Origin: Akebia trifoliata
Lineage: Eukaryota > Streptophyta > Magnoliopsida > Ranunculales > Lardizabalaceae
Assembly (NCBI GenBank): GCA_017979445.1
Contig: CM030711.1
Coordinates: 15,392,922-15,456,921, forward strand
Direction of reading: 5' to 3'
DNA: 64,000 nt
This document shows positions 13,824 through 26,405 of the stretch, piece by piece. Positions within the stretch are counted from its first letter, which is position 1. Every line of letters starts with the position of its first letter. Both the position numbers and the translations under genes were made by a program. Below the pieces are notes generated by a model. It had not been told where the DNA came from. It made no database searches and saw nothing but the letters and a program-made list of their open reading frames with translations.

Positions 13824-14566
13824 ATTTGTATTTTGTAAAATTCATTTTTGAAACTTTTTAATTCGAGAACTTTGTAATTTTCTAATCTGGAAAATTTCAT
13901 AATCATAATTTTTTTATTTTGAAAAATTTATATTTGCAAAGTTCTAAGTTGAGAATTCATCATATTTGTAAATTTCTAATTTGGATAATTTTGCATTCCC
14001 AATTTGAAAAGTTAATAAATTGCCAATTTAGAAATTTCACATTCATAACTTTCCAATTTGAAAAACTTTCATGAATTCTTATTTTAATCAATTGAGAAAA
14101 TATGTGTGTATGTGGATTTTTAATTGAAGAGTATTGTCACAAGAACTTTAGAACATGAGATAAATTTAACATTTTTTCAAATATTTCTATTTTTGCGTGA
14201 AATTCAATGAATCATGTAATATCTAGGGGAATATTAGTCATAAGATTTATTTAGCACATTCGATATAAATTGATGATGATTGGACCCTAGTTTGATTTTA
14301 ATCTTTGCATGTCGACCGTATGATAATTTGGATTATAGTAGAGACTGATCATCTTGATCGGGCGGGTTCGGTGCCTAATACCTTCTGAAACCTATAATTT
14401 GACCCCTTATTTATTTCTCTAACTTGTGTACCAACCTGGTCTATTTCGGAGTTATCTATGATTCTTAAACCTAAATTAGGTGGCGACTTTCAATTTTTAA
14501 AAAATTTCCAATTTACCAATTGGACCCTATTCATTATTTAGTGAAGAAGTGGTCAAGGCGATTTCA

Positions 14567-14733
14567 CCTAAATGATAGCATAAAATTTGACATCATATGT
14601 CGAGTATCGTTTTCGATTATCATTCAACTTCTCACTAAAAAAAATAATTGGTCTCTTTTTTTTGGCTAAATTCTACATCAATTCTAATATGTAAAGCATC
14701 ATACTCAACTTCAAATATTTTATCGAAATTTGG
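14567..14733 (-). pseudogene. RNase H N-terminal part (chromovirus)
   Basis: Minus-strand translation gives PNFDKIFEVEYDA, then FSQKKRPIIFFSEKLND and YSTYDVKFYAI with one frame change. This is the first half of Ty3/gypsy RNase H (compare the family pattern LPNF..FEV.CDAS and RPIAFFSEKL). It continues after insertion B at 5929. The segment joining RNase H to RT is missing at the G boundary. Confidence 0.75.
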
Positions 14734-15841
14734 TGTAACGAACACTTGGACCGAACATTTGTTTAAGGGTGTAACTATCATTTCTATTTGGTTAATTTGT
14801 ATTTTTAGGCACTAAAATATCAAAAATTCATTTTGACCAAAAATAACAGTTTCTTAGAATATAATTTTACAAAATATATCAGATTTCCTAAATTTTAAAA
14901 GATAGAAGATTTTTGGATTATTTTGTCCTTTTCATATTTTTTGTTTTCTTTATTTTTTATATGATTTACTTTGTGATAATTTTTATCATGATATATTATA
15001 TAATAAATTTTTAAAAATAATTTGGTGATAGTTATGGCCTTATTGGTTAAAAGTTAATAAATTTTTGAAAAAAATGTATTTTAGTCTTTTTATGTGAGGT
15101 CCAACAAGAAATGATTTTTTTTTTATTTATTTTAAAAGTTCAAAAGATATCTCAAAATATTTTTCTTTGAATTTTGAATTATGAGAGAGAAAATGGGATG
15201 ATTATTTGATGTTTATCTCATAAATTTTGGGAATTTTGAATTTGTAAAACTCTCATGCCACGTGTCGCTTTCCTATTACGCTGAAACTTATTTATGTTGA
15301 TCCAAAATGTAACATGTGTTTTAATCATAGTGCTTGATTATATTAAACTTTAAGATATTTTCATGTCATTCAAAAATCAATAATCAATTGTCATGATAAA
15401 GTAAAGAGTATTTTAGTTTAAATGGGTGTAAACTATATGATTAAGACTATTATAAAATCAAGATATCGTCATTATAACAAAAAGATCAATAAAAAGTATA
15501 GGTGTCCACTTACCTAATATTTTGGTCTAAAAATAAAATATATTTTAAACTTTGATTAGATGAAGAAATTTTGTGTTTCGTCTGAGAGCAAACAACTTTA
15601 GAAGATAGAAATTTTAAGGATTTCTCTGATAGTATATTTTTAGCAAATAATGATATTTTTTTTCTAAGTATTCTAAAGTGGGGTGAGGTGAACAAGAATT
15701 TGAAGATATCTCTAGGGTTTTTAAAATTTTATTTTTTTAATCCCTCAATAATAGCCGAGGTTTCTAACAAATTAGTATAGTCTTAATGATAAAATTATAA
15801 ATATTTCTTTTTATATATTATTTATATATGAAGATTTCGTT

Positions 15842-18800
15842 TGTAACACCCCGAATTTTTAATTCGTATCTCGAGAAAAATAAATAGTGGAATTTTAAGA
15901 AAATCTTGAAAGTGGGACTTAAGGTAAAACTGTGGGACCTTGTTTGATCATTTTTAATAGAATCTGACCTCACCATTAGATTCAAAATGATCGAAAAACA
16001 TAGTTTAGCCTGTAAGCACGCTTAAATGCGAGTCCGAATATAAAAGTTGCAAAATCCTCGATTACCGGGTCGGATCAGGCTAAAATAGTGATTTTTTGTT
16101 AGAGCAATAATTTTTAAAATTCGATCACACCATTGGGTTCATAACGAAAAATTATTCAAGATAGACTATTTATTTGTCATTTTTGGAGATCAGGAAGTTG
16201 AATTATCGCCAAAAACGAAAACGACATCAAGTTTATGGGTCACGTCAGGCCAAAAATGTAAATTTTTGATGGAGACATAATTTGTAGAAATTGACTATAC
16301 CATTAGATCCGGAATGAAAAATTAGGCGAAATAGAGTATTCGTTTGTCAGTTTTGGAAACCGAATGACCAAGTTATCGTCGATCAAAACAATAGGCGAAA
16401 TACCGAATTCGTCCCAAATATTATATAAATAATATTAAATTTTTTTTTTTAATCTCATCTTCCCCACTCGTCCAAACAGTGCGAAAAAAAAAACGAAAAA
16501 AAAAAGAAATTTGTTTTTCCTCCGATTTTTCCACTTCAGATCTCTCGCAAACGGTTCACTTTCGACGATCACCGCAGAAGAGAAAAAGGTCCGCAGCTTC
16601 GTTCTCTACAAAACCCACCCAACCTATCTTCATTTCACTTTCTATTTCACCCGATATCGTCAAAAATCAGTCGTATTTGGATACGGAAATTTCGAAACTT
16701 TGACCTCGGATTTCGTCCGTTTCGGGGTCAAATCGCTTTCCGACGCAGAAGGGAGAAACGTCCGCAGCCTCATTCTCTACATAACCCAACCAAGTTCCTT
16801 CCGTTTTCTCGTCTTTTTCACCCCGTATAGTCAAAAATCAGCCGTATTTTTATACGGAGATTTTCGTAACTTCGACCTCGGTTTTCATCGATTTCGGGGT
16901 CAAACCGTCTTTCGCCGTAGAAGGGAGAAGAGACGAGTACATCGAGATCTTCGAAACCACCAAGCCAGTTTCGAAAATCAGCCGCTTCGAAGTTCGGTCC
17001 GCCTCGATTTTCGTGCCAATCGTCTCGATTTCCGCGCACGTGCTTCAATTCCATCGCCTAGTGATTGTAAGGAACTCTCAATTTCTATTAGTAATCATAG
17101 ATTGTGAAAATTGCATTTAGGATTTTATTGGAAAAATTTGGATGTATTTCCGAAATATAGAATTCTTTGTTTATTTCAAAATTCACGCTAGAAATTGCAT
17201 ATTTGATATGTTTAATTGTATTTTTAACAAATTATACGTGGGTAGAGTATTTTAACGGGTTATTGCCATAAATTGGGTCTTGTGCACTGCTCGGACCCCG
17301 TTTTGATATGAAATTTGTATTTTTTTTCAATATTATTGATAGAAATAAATTCTATAGTTGAAAAATGTGATTTAATATTCAATGAACTCATATTGAGTTG
17401 ATGAATATCAGAAAATGGATATTTTATGAAGAGATTGAAAACTGTAAAAGTCGAAAAAAGGGAAAAAGGGTATGAAACGGTAAAATGTCAGAGTCACACC
17501 CGAGGGGTGATGTCTGCATTTTACGTTGTTGTGTTGTATGCAGGTTGGTGAACGGATATCCAAGGATAATGTTACTGGTTGCATGTTTATTTACTTTCTG
17601 TTAGCGCGAGGCGCTCTGTTATGTTATTTATTTTAGGCCGGGTGGCCACACTTGCATGGTAGGAAACTGGATATCTATTCTCAATCTTGTATTGTTAATT
17701 TCTTTTTTATTTTCAAATGAAAATAATATACATATGTAGCTATTTTGTGAGCTGTTAAAGAGTTTGTGAATGCCTGAAGGGATAGTGCGTCATATCATCC
17801 GGAGTGGTGTACTATCCTGGGATGTACGGTAGGGACCACCAAGCTCATACGTGGTATGGGACGCGTATGAGAGTGGAGTTACAACTGGAATCCGGGTTTA
17901 TTCCTTTCTATCTTTACCAGTGAACTTGTAATGTAAAGGTGGTCGTATACGAATGGTTTGTATATTTGGGAATCACATGTACGCCTGATAGGCATAGACG
18001 AAGATGATTGGTCAGTGATCACTAACAATCTATAGTAGTCGAACGTTCTGACACATCGAAAAGAGACCCATTGCTTATGGTCACGTCAAACGGCCAGCCT
18101 AAGCCGGATAAATGGTCAACCAAACGTGGTAAGGGCAGCGACCGGCCACAAAATCAGGAACTAAAAGCCAGAGAGAAATTGTAACATCATGTCCCGATTG
18201 GGAGCGATCCAGTCGTGAATCCCAACTCTCTAATTCCAATACTCCACCATTGTGTATTATGTATCTGTTGCTTATTTTGATATATAAAATGAAATGCATG
18301 TTTAATGTTTCCATTTGATCAATTAGATTTGTATAAAAAGAGAATGTTATAGTGAGTAATGCTGATTGATGTGATGTCAGTTTTAAAATGTTTAGTTGCT
18401 CATCCCTGGCTATATGTACCAGTTAATCGTAGTTTATTCTGTAAAATTTTGTTTACTTTAAAATGATTCAGTATGTTTATTCGTTCATGTTAGGAGAGGT
18501 TATTGGCAGAAATTGTTGCTTCCTTACTGGGTAACTATTGTTACTCACCCCTTCATTCTCTATTTTTTTAGTTTCAGATCTGAAGCTTGGCGAAACAAGT
18601 GTAGAAAATGAATGAGGATCACCTGGTTGGTCAGATAGACAACTAGAGTCCGTCACCTGGTAAGTACTAGGACTATACCCCCTAGTGGTGTCAGTTTCTC
18701 CAAGTAGTCTTATGGATTTGTCTTGAGTGTTAGGAATTCTGTTAGAGTGAGGAATTTTGTATAATCCTGTATATAATTTTTCTTCTTCCGCACTCTGATC

Positions 18801-19008
18801 TATTAAACATTATTAGACGTATATAGGCTTCCGCTAGTATTATATTTTGTTTGTTATATGCATGATTGTATGTCGTTTATCAGGTGCAGGTTGAATCGCC
18901 TTGGAATGCTAACATAAACAGAGGAGACCATTCCGAAATTTCGAGGTGCCACCTCGTACCTTGAAATCTGACATGGGGATTTGTGTTAGTGTTCGGCGGG
19001 GCGCCACA
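15842..19008 (+). mobile_element. Solo LTR 'F2' (TGTAACACCC-type)
   Basis: 3167 bp from TGTAACACCCCG to GGCGGGGCGCCACA. Perfect 5-bp duplications tcgtt lie at 15837-15841 and 19009-19013. It aligns with F1 and with reversed F3. A TATA-like stretch (tattatataaat, near 16420) precedes a CT/CG-rich segment that could be the transcription start region. The 198-codon open frame at 16511-17107 is not conserved in F3 and is not taken as a gene. Confidence 0.9.
16573..16915. repeat. 171-bp tandem duplication within F2
   Basis: 'cgcagaag' recurs at 16573 and 16744, then 'cgtagaag' at 16916, giving 171- and 172-bp periods. Each unit ends with 'tttcggggtcaaa'. F3 carries one unit fewer. Confidence 0.7.
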
Positions 19009-20046
19009 TCGTTAATGATAAATGGATCATGATAATGATATTTGAAAAATAATATATTTGTATTGGCATTACGGATTGGTAAAAATCTTGATTAAATAAG
19101 AATGAGTTAGAGTACCCTGAAAGAAAATGCCCAAATATCCCACATAAGGCTTCATATTATGTGGGCATATGACCTAAAAAATATATGTCCTCTATTATGT
19201 GGGTGAGACTTTTGCATAAATTATCATTCAATAACATATTTTATTTATTTTATTAATTTTTTTATCACTTACATATTAGGAGTTTTACAATATTCTTCAT
19301 TTATTCGATATGATTATTATCTTGATTAAATCATGGGTGAGTATAGTACTACCTGTTGAGATTTTACTCATGTTGATTATTCAAAATTTTCAAATGTTCA
19401 TCCTGAGGAAGTGCCTTAATCGGATTCTAGAACTTTTCATTTTTATTTTAGTTTTTATTTATGTCAAGATAAATTGTGAAAACCTAAATAAACATGTGAT
19501 GGTTTATTTATTTTTATTTTATTTATGAATTCTATGTAATGAATCATCCAAAAGGAATGTTAGGTTAGTTTTATTAAATTTTTTAGAAAATGAATTAATG
19601 TGGTTATTTTTTCTTTTATTCTAAATATTTGGGTAGATCAAATCTTATTTGTATTTTTCTAATAAATTTTAATTTTTAGAATATATATAGTGATTAGATA
19701 GAAGATAAAAAGATATTTCAAAATAGGAAAATCATCGAAATCGGATGGGTATTAAATTTTATATGTTCTTCTAAAATAAACTATGCAAATCTGGATTTCT
19801 ACTATCTTTGCAAATGGACTATGTTTTGGCCAATTTTTTCTAAGAAATATTTTTTTTTTAGAAATGATTAAAACACGAAACTTTTAGGTTTATGTGTTAG
19901 ATTTCCAACCCACTGATCATTCATTAAAATACCAAGTGTGTAATCCACAATAATTACTTATTTAAAATGTAGCTATTTTGTCTACAATAGGATAATACAT
20001 ATTTGTTAACTTTTTTTAATTGTTCTCTTATATTTTTTCTGTAACG

Positions 20047-22981
20047 TGTGGCGCCCCGCCAAACGCTAACACAAAACCTCATGACAGATCTCGAGGCACT
20101 AGGTGGCACCTCGAAATTTCGGCATGGTCTCATCTGTTTATGTTAGCATTTCAAGGCGTTCAACCTGCACCTGATAAACGACATACATTATCCTACATAT
20201 ATATACAAAATATAATAACAGCAGAAGCATATATATAATAACTAACGATAGATCAGAGTGTGGAAGAAGAAATTTATATACGAGATTATACAAAAATTCC
20301 TCACTCTAACAAAAGTCCTAACGCTCAGCACAAGTCTATAACACTTTTGGACAAATCGAGTATAATCTCAATACTCACCAGGTGACGGACTATGGTTGTC
20401 TAATGGACCTACCAGATGATCCTCACTTGTGCTCTATACCTATCTCGCTAAGCTCTGAATCTGAAACTAAAAATTAGAAAACAATTTCTACCAATAACCT
20501 CTCCTAACATGAACGAATAAACGTACTGAATCATTTTAAAATAAGTAAAGTTTTACAGAAGAAATTATGATTAACTGGTACATCTAGACAGGGATGAGCA
20601 ACTAAACGTTTTAAAATTCACATTACATCGATCAGTATTACTCACTATAACATTTTCTTTATATACAAATTTAATTGACCAAATAGAAACATTAAACATG
20701 CATTTCATTTTATATATCAAAGTAAAACAACAGATACATAATACACTATGGTGGAGTATTAGAATTAGGGAGTTGGAATTCACGATTGGATCTCTCCCAG
20801 TCAGGGCATGATGTTATAATTCTTCTCTGATTTTTAGTTTTTGATTTTGTAGCCGGTCGCTACACTTATCATGCTTGGTTGACCATTTATTCGGCTTAGG
20901 CTGGACGTGACCGTAAGAAATGGGTCTCTTTTCGATATGTCAGAACGTTCGACTACTATAGATTATTAGTGATCACTGATTAATCATCTTCGTCTATGCC
21001 TATTAAGCGTATATGTGATTCCCAAATATACAAACCATTTTTATACGACCACCTTTACATTACAAATTCACTGGTAAAGATAGAGATGAATAACCTAGAT
21101 TCCAGTTGTGATTCTATTCTCATTCGCATCCCATGCCACATATGAGCTTGGTAGTCCCTGCTGTACATTCTAAGATAGTACACTACTCCGGATGATATGA
21201 CACATTATCCCTTCAAGCATTCACACTCTTTAACAACTCACAAAATAACTATATATATATATATATAAAATTTTCAATTAAAAATAAAAGAGAAATTAAC
21301 TATACAAGGTTGAGAATGGATATCCAATTTCCTACCATGTAAGTGTAGCCACCCGGCCTAAAATAAATAATATAATGGAAAAGTAAGTAGCGTCTCGCAC
21401 TAACAGAAAGTAAATAAACATACAACCAGTAATATTATCCTTGGATACCCGTTCACCAACCTACACACACAATACAATAATGTCAAATGCAGACATCACC
21501 CCTCGGATGTGACTTTGACATTTTACTGTTTCATACCCTTTTTCCTTTTTTTTTTTTTTTTTTTTTTAATTTTTACCGTTTTCAATCTTTCAAATAAAAT
21601 ATCCACTTTCTGATATTCATCAACTCAATTTGAGTTCATTCAATATTAAATTATTTTTCTAACTACGAAATTCATTTTTATAAATAACATTGAAAAAATA
21701 CTAAAATTTAGATCAAAATGGGGTCCGAGCGGTACACAGGCAACTTACGGAAATAACCTGTTGAAATATCCTACCCACGTATAATTTGTTATAAAATACA
21801 ATTAAACATGCAAGTTCTGACGTGAATTTGAAATAACCAATTAAATTCTATATTTTTGAAAACTCACCACAAATTCTTAATAAAATCCTAAATGAAATTT
21901 TCACAATCTATGATTACTAATAGAAATTGAGAGTTCCTTACTATTTATAGACGACGAAATTGAAACACGTGCATGAAAATCGAGGTGATCAGCACGGAAA
22001 TCAAGATGGATCGGACTTCAAAATTGTTGATTTTTGGATCTGGCTTGGTGGTTTTGAAGATCTCAATGCCGTCGTCATTTTTCCCTTCTGCGATGGAGGA
22101 CGGTTTGATCCTGAAACGGACGAAATCCGAGGTCAAAGTTTCAAAATTCCCGTATATAACTACGACTGATTTTTGATGATAAGGGGTGAAAAAGAAAGTG
22201 AAATGGAAAGAGGTTGGATTGGTTTTGTAGAGAACATGGCTGCAGACGTTTCGCCCTTCTGCGTCGGTCGACGACGACGAGTCGTTTGTCGTAAATCTAA
22301 TGTTGAAGTTTAAAAAAAAAAATTAAAAAAAAAAATTTCGTTGGCTGTTTTGGATGGGTTGGACAAGACGAAGAATAAAAAAATTAAAAATTTTATTTAT
22401 ATAAATTTTGAGACGAAATCGATATTTTGCCTATTATTTCGATCGACGATAACTTGACCATCCAGACTCCAAAAGTGACGAATGAATACTTTATTTTATC
22501 TAATTTTTCATTATGGGTCTAATGGTATGGTCAATTTCTACAAATTTTGTCTCTAACAAAAATTTACATTTTTGGCCTGAGCTGACCATTAAAATTGACG
22601 TCATTTTCGTTTTTGACAATAATTCGACTTTCAGTGCTTCAAAAATGATAAATAAATAGTCCTTATTCAATAATTTTTTGTTACGAATCCAATGGTTTGA
22701 TCGAATCTTAATAATTCTTTCTCTAGTAAAAATTCACTATTTTAGTCTAGTCTGACTCGATAATCGAGGATTTTGCAACTTTTATGTTCGGACTCGCATT
22801 TGAGCTTGCTTACAGGCTAAAGTATGTTATTCGATCATTTTGAATCCAATGGTGAGATTATATTTTCTTAAAAATGATCAGAAACCTCCTAAAATTTTAC
22901 CCCTAAGTCCCACTTTCAAAATTTTATCAAAATTCCACTATTTATTTTCTCGAGATACGAATTAAAAATTGGGATATTACA
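20047..22981 (-). mobile_element. Solo LTR 'F3' (TGTAACACCC-type, inverted to F2)
   Basis: On the plus strand it runs from TGTGGCGCCCCGCC to GGGATATTACA and is 2935 bp. Perfect 5-bp duplications taacg lie at 20042-20046 and 22982-22986. It lies about 1 kb from F2 in opposite orientation, so the two could form a very long inverted repeat. A T-tract of about 20 lies near 21550. No domains. Confidence 0.9.
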
Positions 22982-23291
22982 TAACGAGTAATTATTATAT
23001 TTTTTATGAAAAATATATTAAGATGAGAATCTAACGATTTACTGAATGCGCCATTTAGAGGCATCTCGGTAATTGAATAAATTATTATATTTTGGATTAT
23101 TGATGTTTACTATTAGTATTGACTATTTTAGAAAGTTTTTAAGCGTTAACCATGAAATAATTTTTATCAGAAATCACACATATATTTTATATTGTATATG
23201 ATTTATAATTTTTTGATCTTCAATATTTGGATTTACATTCTAACTCACGAGTTATGGGTCAGGTCGTAGACTCGAATTTTAGGGCGTCACA

Positions 23292-23970
23292 CACTTTATG
23301 ATAACTTTTACCTTTTCGAGATTAACTTCAATACCCTCCGTCGATACACATAGCCCAAAAATACTAAATTATTTGTCATGAATGTATACTTATTTAAGTT
23401 GACAAATAATTTTTCTAATTGTAATATAAAAAGTATTTAACACAAATGATCTTTGTGATCTTTGGATTTCGACTGTTAAAAAAGGATATCATCAAAATAC
23501 ACCATAACAAACTTGTCAATGAATGGTTGCAACATGTGATTCATCATGCACATGAACATGCTTGATGCATTGGTGAGGCTAAACGGTGCTAACCATTCGA
23601 ACAGACTTTTACAAGTCTTGAACAAGGTCTTCTATTCATCTCCTGGTCAAATTTTGATTTAGTGATAACCACTTCGAAGATCAATCTCATGGTCCTGATA
23701 ACATATCTATCATGTCATCTAGGCGTGGCATAGGGAATCGGTATTTCATTGTAATTTTGTTGATAGCTTTGCTATCAATGCATATCCTCTACAATCCATC
23801 TTTCTTTAGAGTGAGTAAGACTAGAACAACACATGGACTCATGCTTTCTTGAATAAACCTCTTTTGTATAAGTTCAAATATTTGGCGTTGTAATTTGTCA
23901 ATGTTCTTTCAGACTCATCATGTAAGTTGCTTGATTTGGAAGGCTTGATCTTAAGATGAGGCCAATGTGA
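23292..23970 (-). pseudogene. Reverse transcriptase fragment (chromovirus)
   Basis: Minus-strand translation shows RT motifs in order: [30 protein letters not shown], then MMNH-like text, [13 protein letters not shown] (YFDD at 23488-23499) and the post-YFDD helix region. It ends near a KVKVI segment at G. Multiple stops and frameshifts mean it cannot be translated as one protein. The two catalytic Asp of YFDD remain. Confidence 0.8.
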
Positions 23971-24886
23971 TGTTGAATATCTTGCATTGGAGGTAAACTT
24001 GATGATAAATCTTCTGATATTATGTCACTAAAATCCTTCATCATAGCCTCTAGAACAAAGACTCTCGTCATCGTGCATTGTATCATCAAACTTGCTAAAA
24101 GTAAGAAAGTTAGATCCTTCTACCATCTTGGCTTTGGGTATCGATTCCCCTTTAAGTGGTACAAGTATGATATTTTTCCCATGAAATGTGAAGGTATAGG
24201 TATTTTCATACCTATCATGTATGGTGTGTTATTCGAATTTCCATGGACATCCCAGCAATAATTGGCACGCATCTATAGGAACTACATCTCACAAAATCTT
24301 GTTTTCATAAGCATGAATGGAGAAGGGAACGAGACATCACTTAGTTACTAGTACTTCATTCCTCTACTTAAACAATCCAATCTGGTATGATCTTGGATGC
24401 TTTTTCTATATGTATTGGAGTTTATGTACCATTTCTTTTAAAATAATATTACCACAAATACCGCCATCAATGATCACATTGCATGCCTTTTCACCGGCTA
24501 AACAACATGTTCGAAAAATATTGATTTGCAACTAATCTTCATGAGCAAGGGTTCGAGGCACCGTTAGAATATGTCGGATAACCAACATTTGAGCCTTTGC
24601 AGCTTCTGTGACAAACTAGTGTTCCTTAACTACTCTTTCCTCGTCATGCATTTGTTCTTTAAAGAATTGATCATTTTTATGTGCATATGCTTTATTCTCT
24701 GGTCTTGTTTAATTCACGTTCTTTCTTAGTAAACAGTCATTGGATATATGTTTGAGTTCTTTGCAACGGTAGCAATTGAAAGGAGTTAGTTGAGCATATG
24801 GATTTGAGTTCTTGACTTGACACTCACCTCGAGTAACAGGCAGAACTACTTTGATAGTCTCCTATCAGCTTCTTTTGGAACCATCC
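23971..24886 (-). pseudogene. Gag C-terminus, protease region and protease-RT linker (chromovirus)
   Basis: A zinc knuckle CYRCKELKHISNDC (C-X2-C-X4-H-X4-C) lies at 24733-24774; in gag this binds RNA. Minus 23898-24089 encodes EDLSSSLPPMQDIQHHIGLI and SLPNQATYMMS, the conserved linker in front of plant chromovirus RT. The protease lies between but is too decayed for me to place the DTG/DSG triad. The gag part continues at 26406 beyond insertion D. Confidence 0.7.
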
Positions 24887-26400
24887 TGTAGACACCCCAG
24901 TTTTGCACTTGCCTAATTAATCAACTCATCAACTCGATTGTGACGGTTCCCAACGATGGATGAATATTCTAATATTTTTATTTGTTACTAGATATGTTTC
25001 AGAAATTCAGATGAAGTATCTCAAGCGAACAAAACTTTAAAAATCACGTTACACTAAATAAATATGGGTCAAAAACATAGAAATCATCATTTTGAGACAA
25101 AAAGAAACTTTACGTAAAAAATCACTAAAAATGATCAAATTACCAAAATACCCCTAACATTAAAACATCCCTAGAGCCTCTATTACGCTTAGGAAAATCC
25201 TTTAGAACATATAAAACAACAAATTAAAATCAAATAAACTATTTCACCAATTTTCACCAAATTTGACAAAATTACGAAAATACCCCCCATAGGGTCCACG
25301 ATCATTTCATGCCAAAAGCCCATAAATGACACAAACTGATACTTCCATTGAATTTCTTATGAAAAATGGATTTCAAAACATCTTAAAAAATTGAAAAACG
25401 ACTTCGAAATGCAAAAGCCTTCTTTGAGGGTAAAATAGTAATTTTCCAACCTTAAAATTTTAAAATTTCGAAATTAAATAATTAAAATATTAATGAATGT
25501 AAAGTGAAACCTTAATAAATTAAAATTAAAATTTTAAACAAACAAAATCAATTAATTAAGTCCACGGGCCAAATTTTAAGTAGTAGCTCGTTCAAATGGA
25601 GCCTACTTGATATTTATTAAAGACCCATCCATTTGGGGTCCCAAAGAATTAAAATATAATCAGGGGGATTCTCCAAAAAAACTAAAAAATATTCTTTTAT
25701 TATATGTAAGAATTAAAACCTTAACTCCAAACCCTAATTATCATTATTTTAAAGAAAATTAGTCAAACTAAAAAGTTCCCAAAAAACTCTAAATAGGAGT
25801 CTTCACAACCCAATCTCGCAGGTCAAGAGAAATCCTGGGAAAGAGAGGTCAGAAACATCCCCCAACCTTCTCAAAATTCTAAATTCGAAGTCCCAACTCC
25901 CTACCTAACATCCAAATCCCAATTTTTGCTCAAAAAATACCTAGAAACCTTCTAAAAACATCGAGAAACCTTTCAAAAAAACATCCAAAAAATTAGAAAA
26001 TACTCAGATCTAGGAGGATGATACATCAACTTAGATATCAGAACAAATTCAGTGACGGAGAAAAAGTAAGAAAACTCACACGTAAACGCTCTCCGCTAGC
26101 TCTGAGGGAATCCATTATCGCAATCACTCAGGTAAAAAGTAGTTTTTTTTTTTGTATTTTTTAGGTCATTTTTTTAGCAATGTAATTTTTGGAAAAGTAG
26201 AGACCAGTGTTTACCGGACAGGGTTGGTGCTCAATACCTTCCAACCTTGTAACGTGATTCCTGAACCCGTTCTTTTGTAGATTAATAATGTATTTTATCT
26301 ATTTAGAGTCAATATTTCGGTTCCTAGATCATAATAACTAGGTGGCGGCTCCCAATCACAAAAAAATGGATCCACAACCCGCGAATCGAGGGAGCTTTTA
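24887..26400 (+). mobile_element. Solo LTR 'D' (TGTAGACA-type)
   Basis: 1514 bp starting TGTAGACACCCCAG and ending CGAGGGAGCTTTTA. The last base pair departs from the TG..CA rule by one substitution. Flanks catcc (24882-24886) and catcg (26401-26405) match 4/5. Shared landmarks are GGTTGGTGCTCAATACC (near 26223) and CTAGGTGGCGGCTCCC (near 26340). It interrupts chromovirus gag. No coding domains. Confidence 0.78.
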
Positions 26401-26405
26401 CATCG

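Larger units (their letters stand above)
5930..14566 (+). mobile_element. Solo LTR 'B' (same family as A, inverted), carrying nested F1 and C
   Basis: It begins TGTAGACACTC at 5930 and ends GGCGATTTCA at 14566. It is flanked by perfect 5-bp duplications cctaa (5925-5929 and 14567-14571). After removal of nested F1 (8746-13823 plus its duplication) it is about 3.55 kb and aligns with A reversed, including both ends, the AT-rich degenerate repeats (6480-6880) and the TTCGGTGCCTAATACC motif near 14370. No domains are present. It sits in chromovirus RNase H. Confidence 0.82.
14734..23291 (+). mobile_element. LTR-like insertion 'G', split by F2 and F3
   Basis: The three pieces outside F2 and F3 (14734-15841, 19014-20046, 22987-23291) sum to about 2.45 kb. 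They begin TGTAACGAACAC and end TTTTAGGGCGTCACA, the TG..CA form of an LTR. No coding domains were recognised; the pieces are very AT-rich. Flanks tttgg and cactt do not match, and about 60 or more residues of the RT-RNase H connection are missing from the host element here. So G is either a solo LTR with an adjacent deletion or the product of recombination between two elements. Confidence 0.45.

Noticed and set aside
16511..17107. 198-codon plus-strand open frame
   Set aside because: It lies inside solo LTR F2, spans the 171-bp tandem duplication, has no known motif and is not open in F3.
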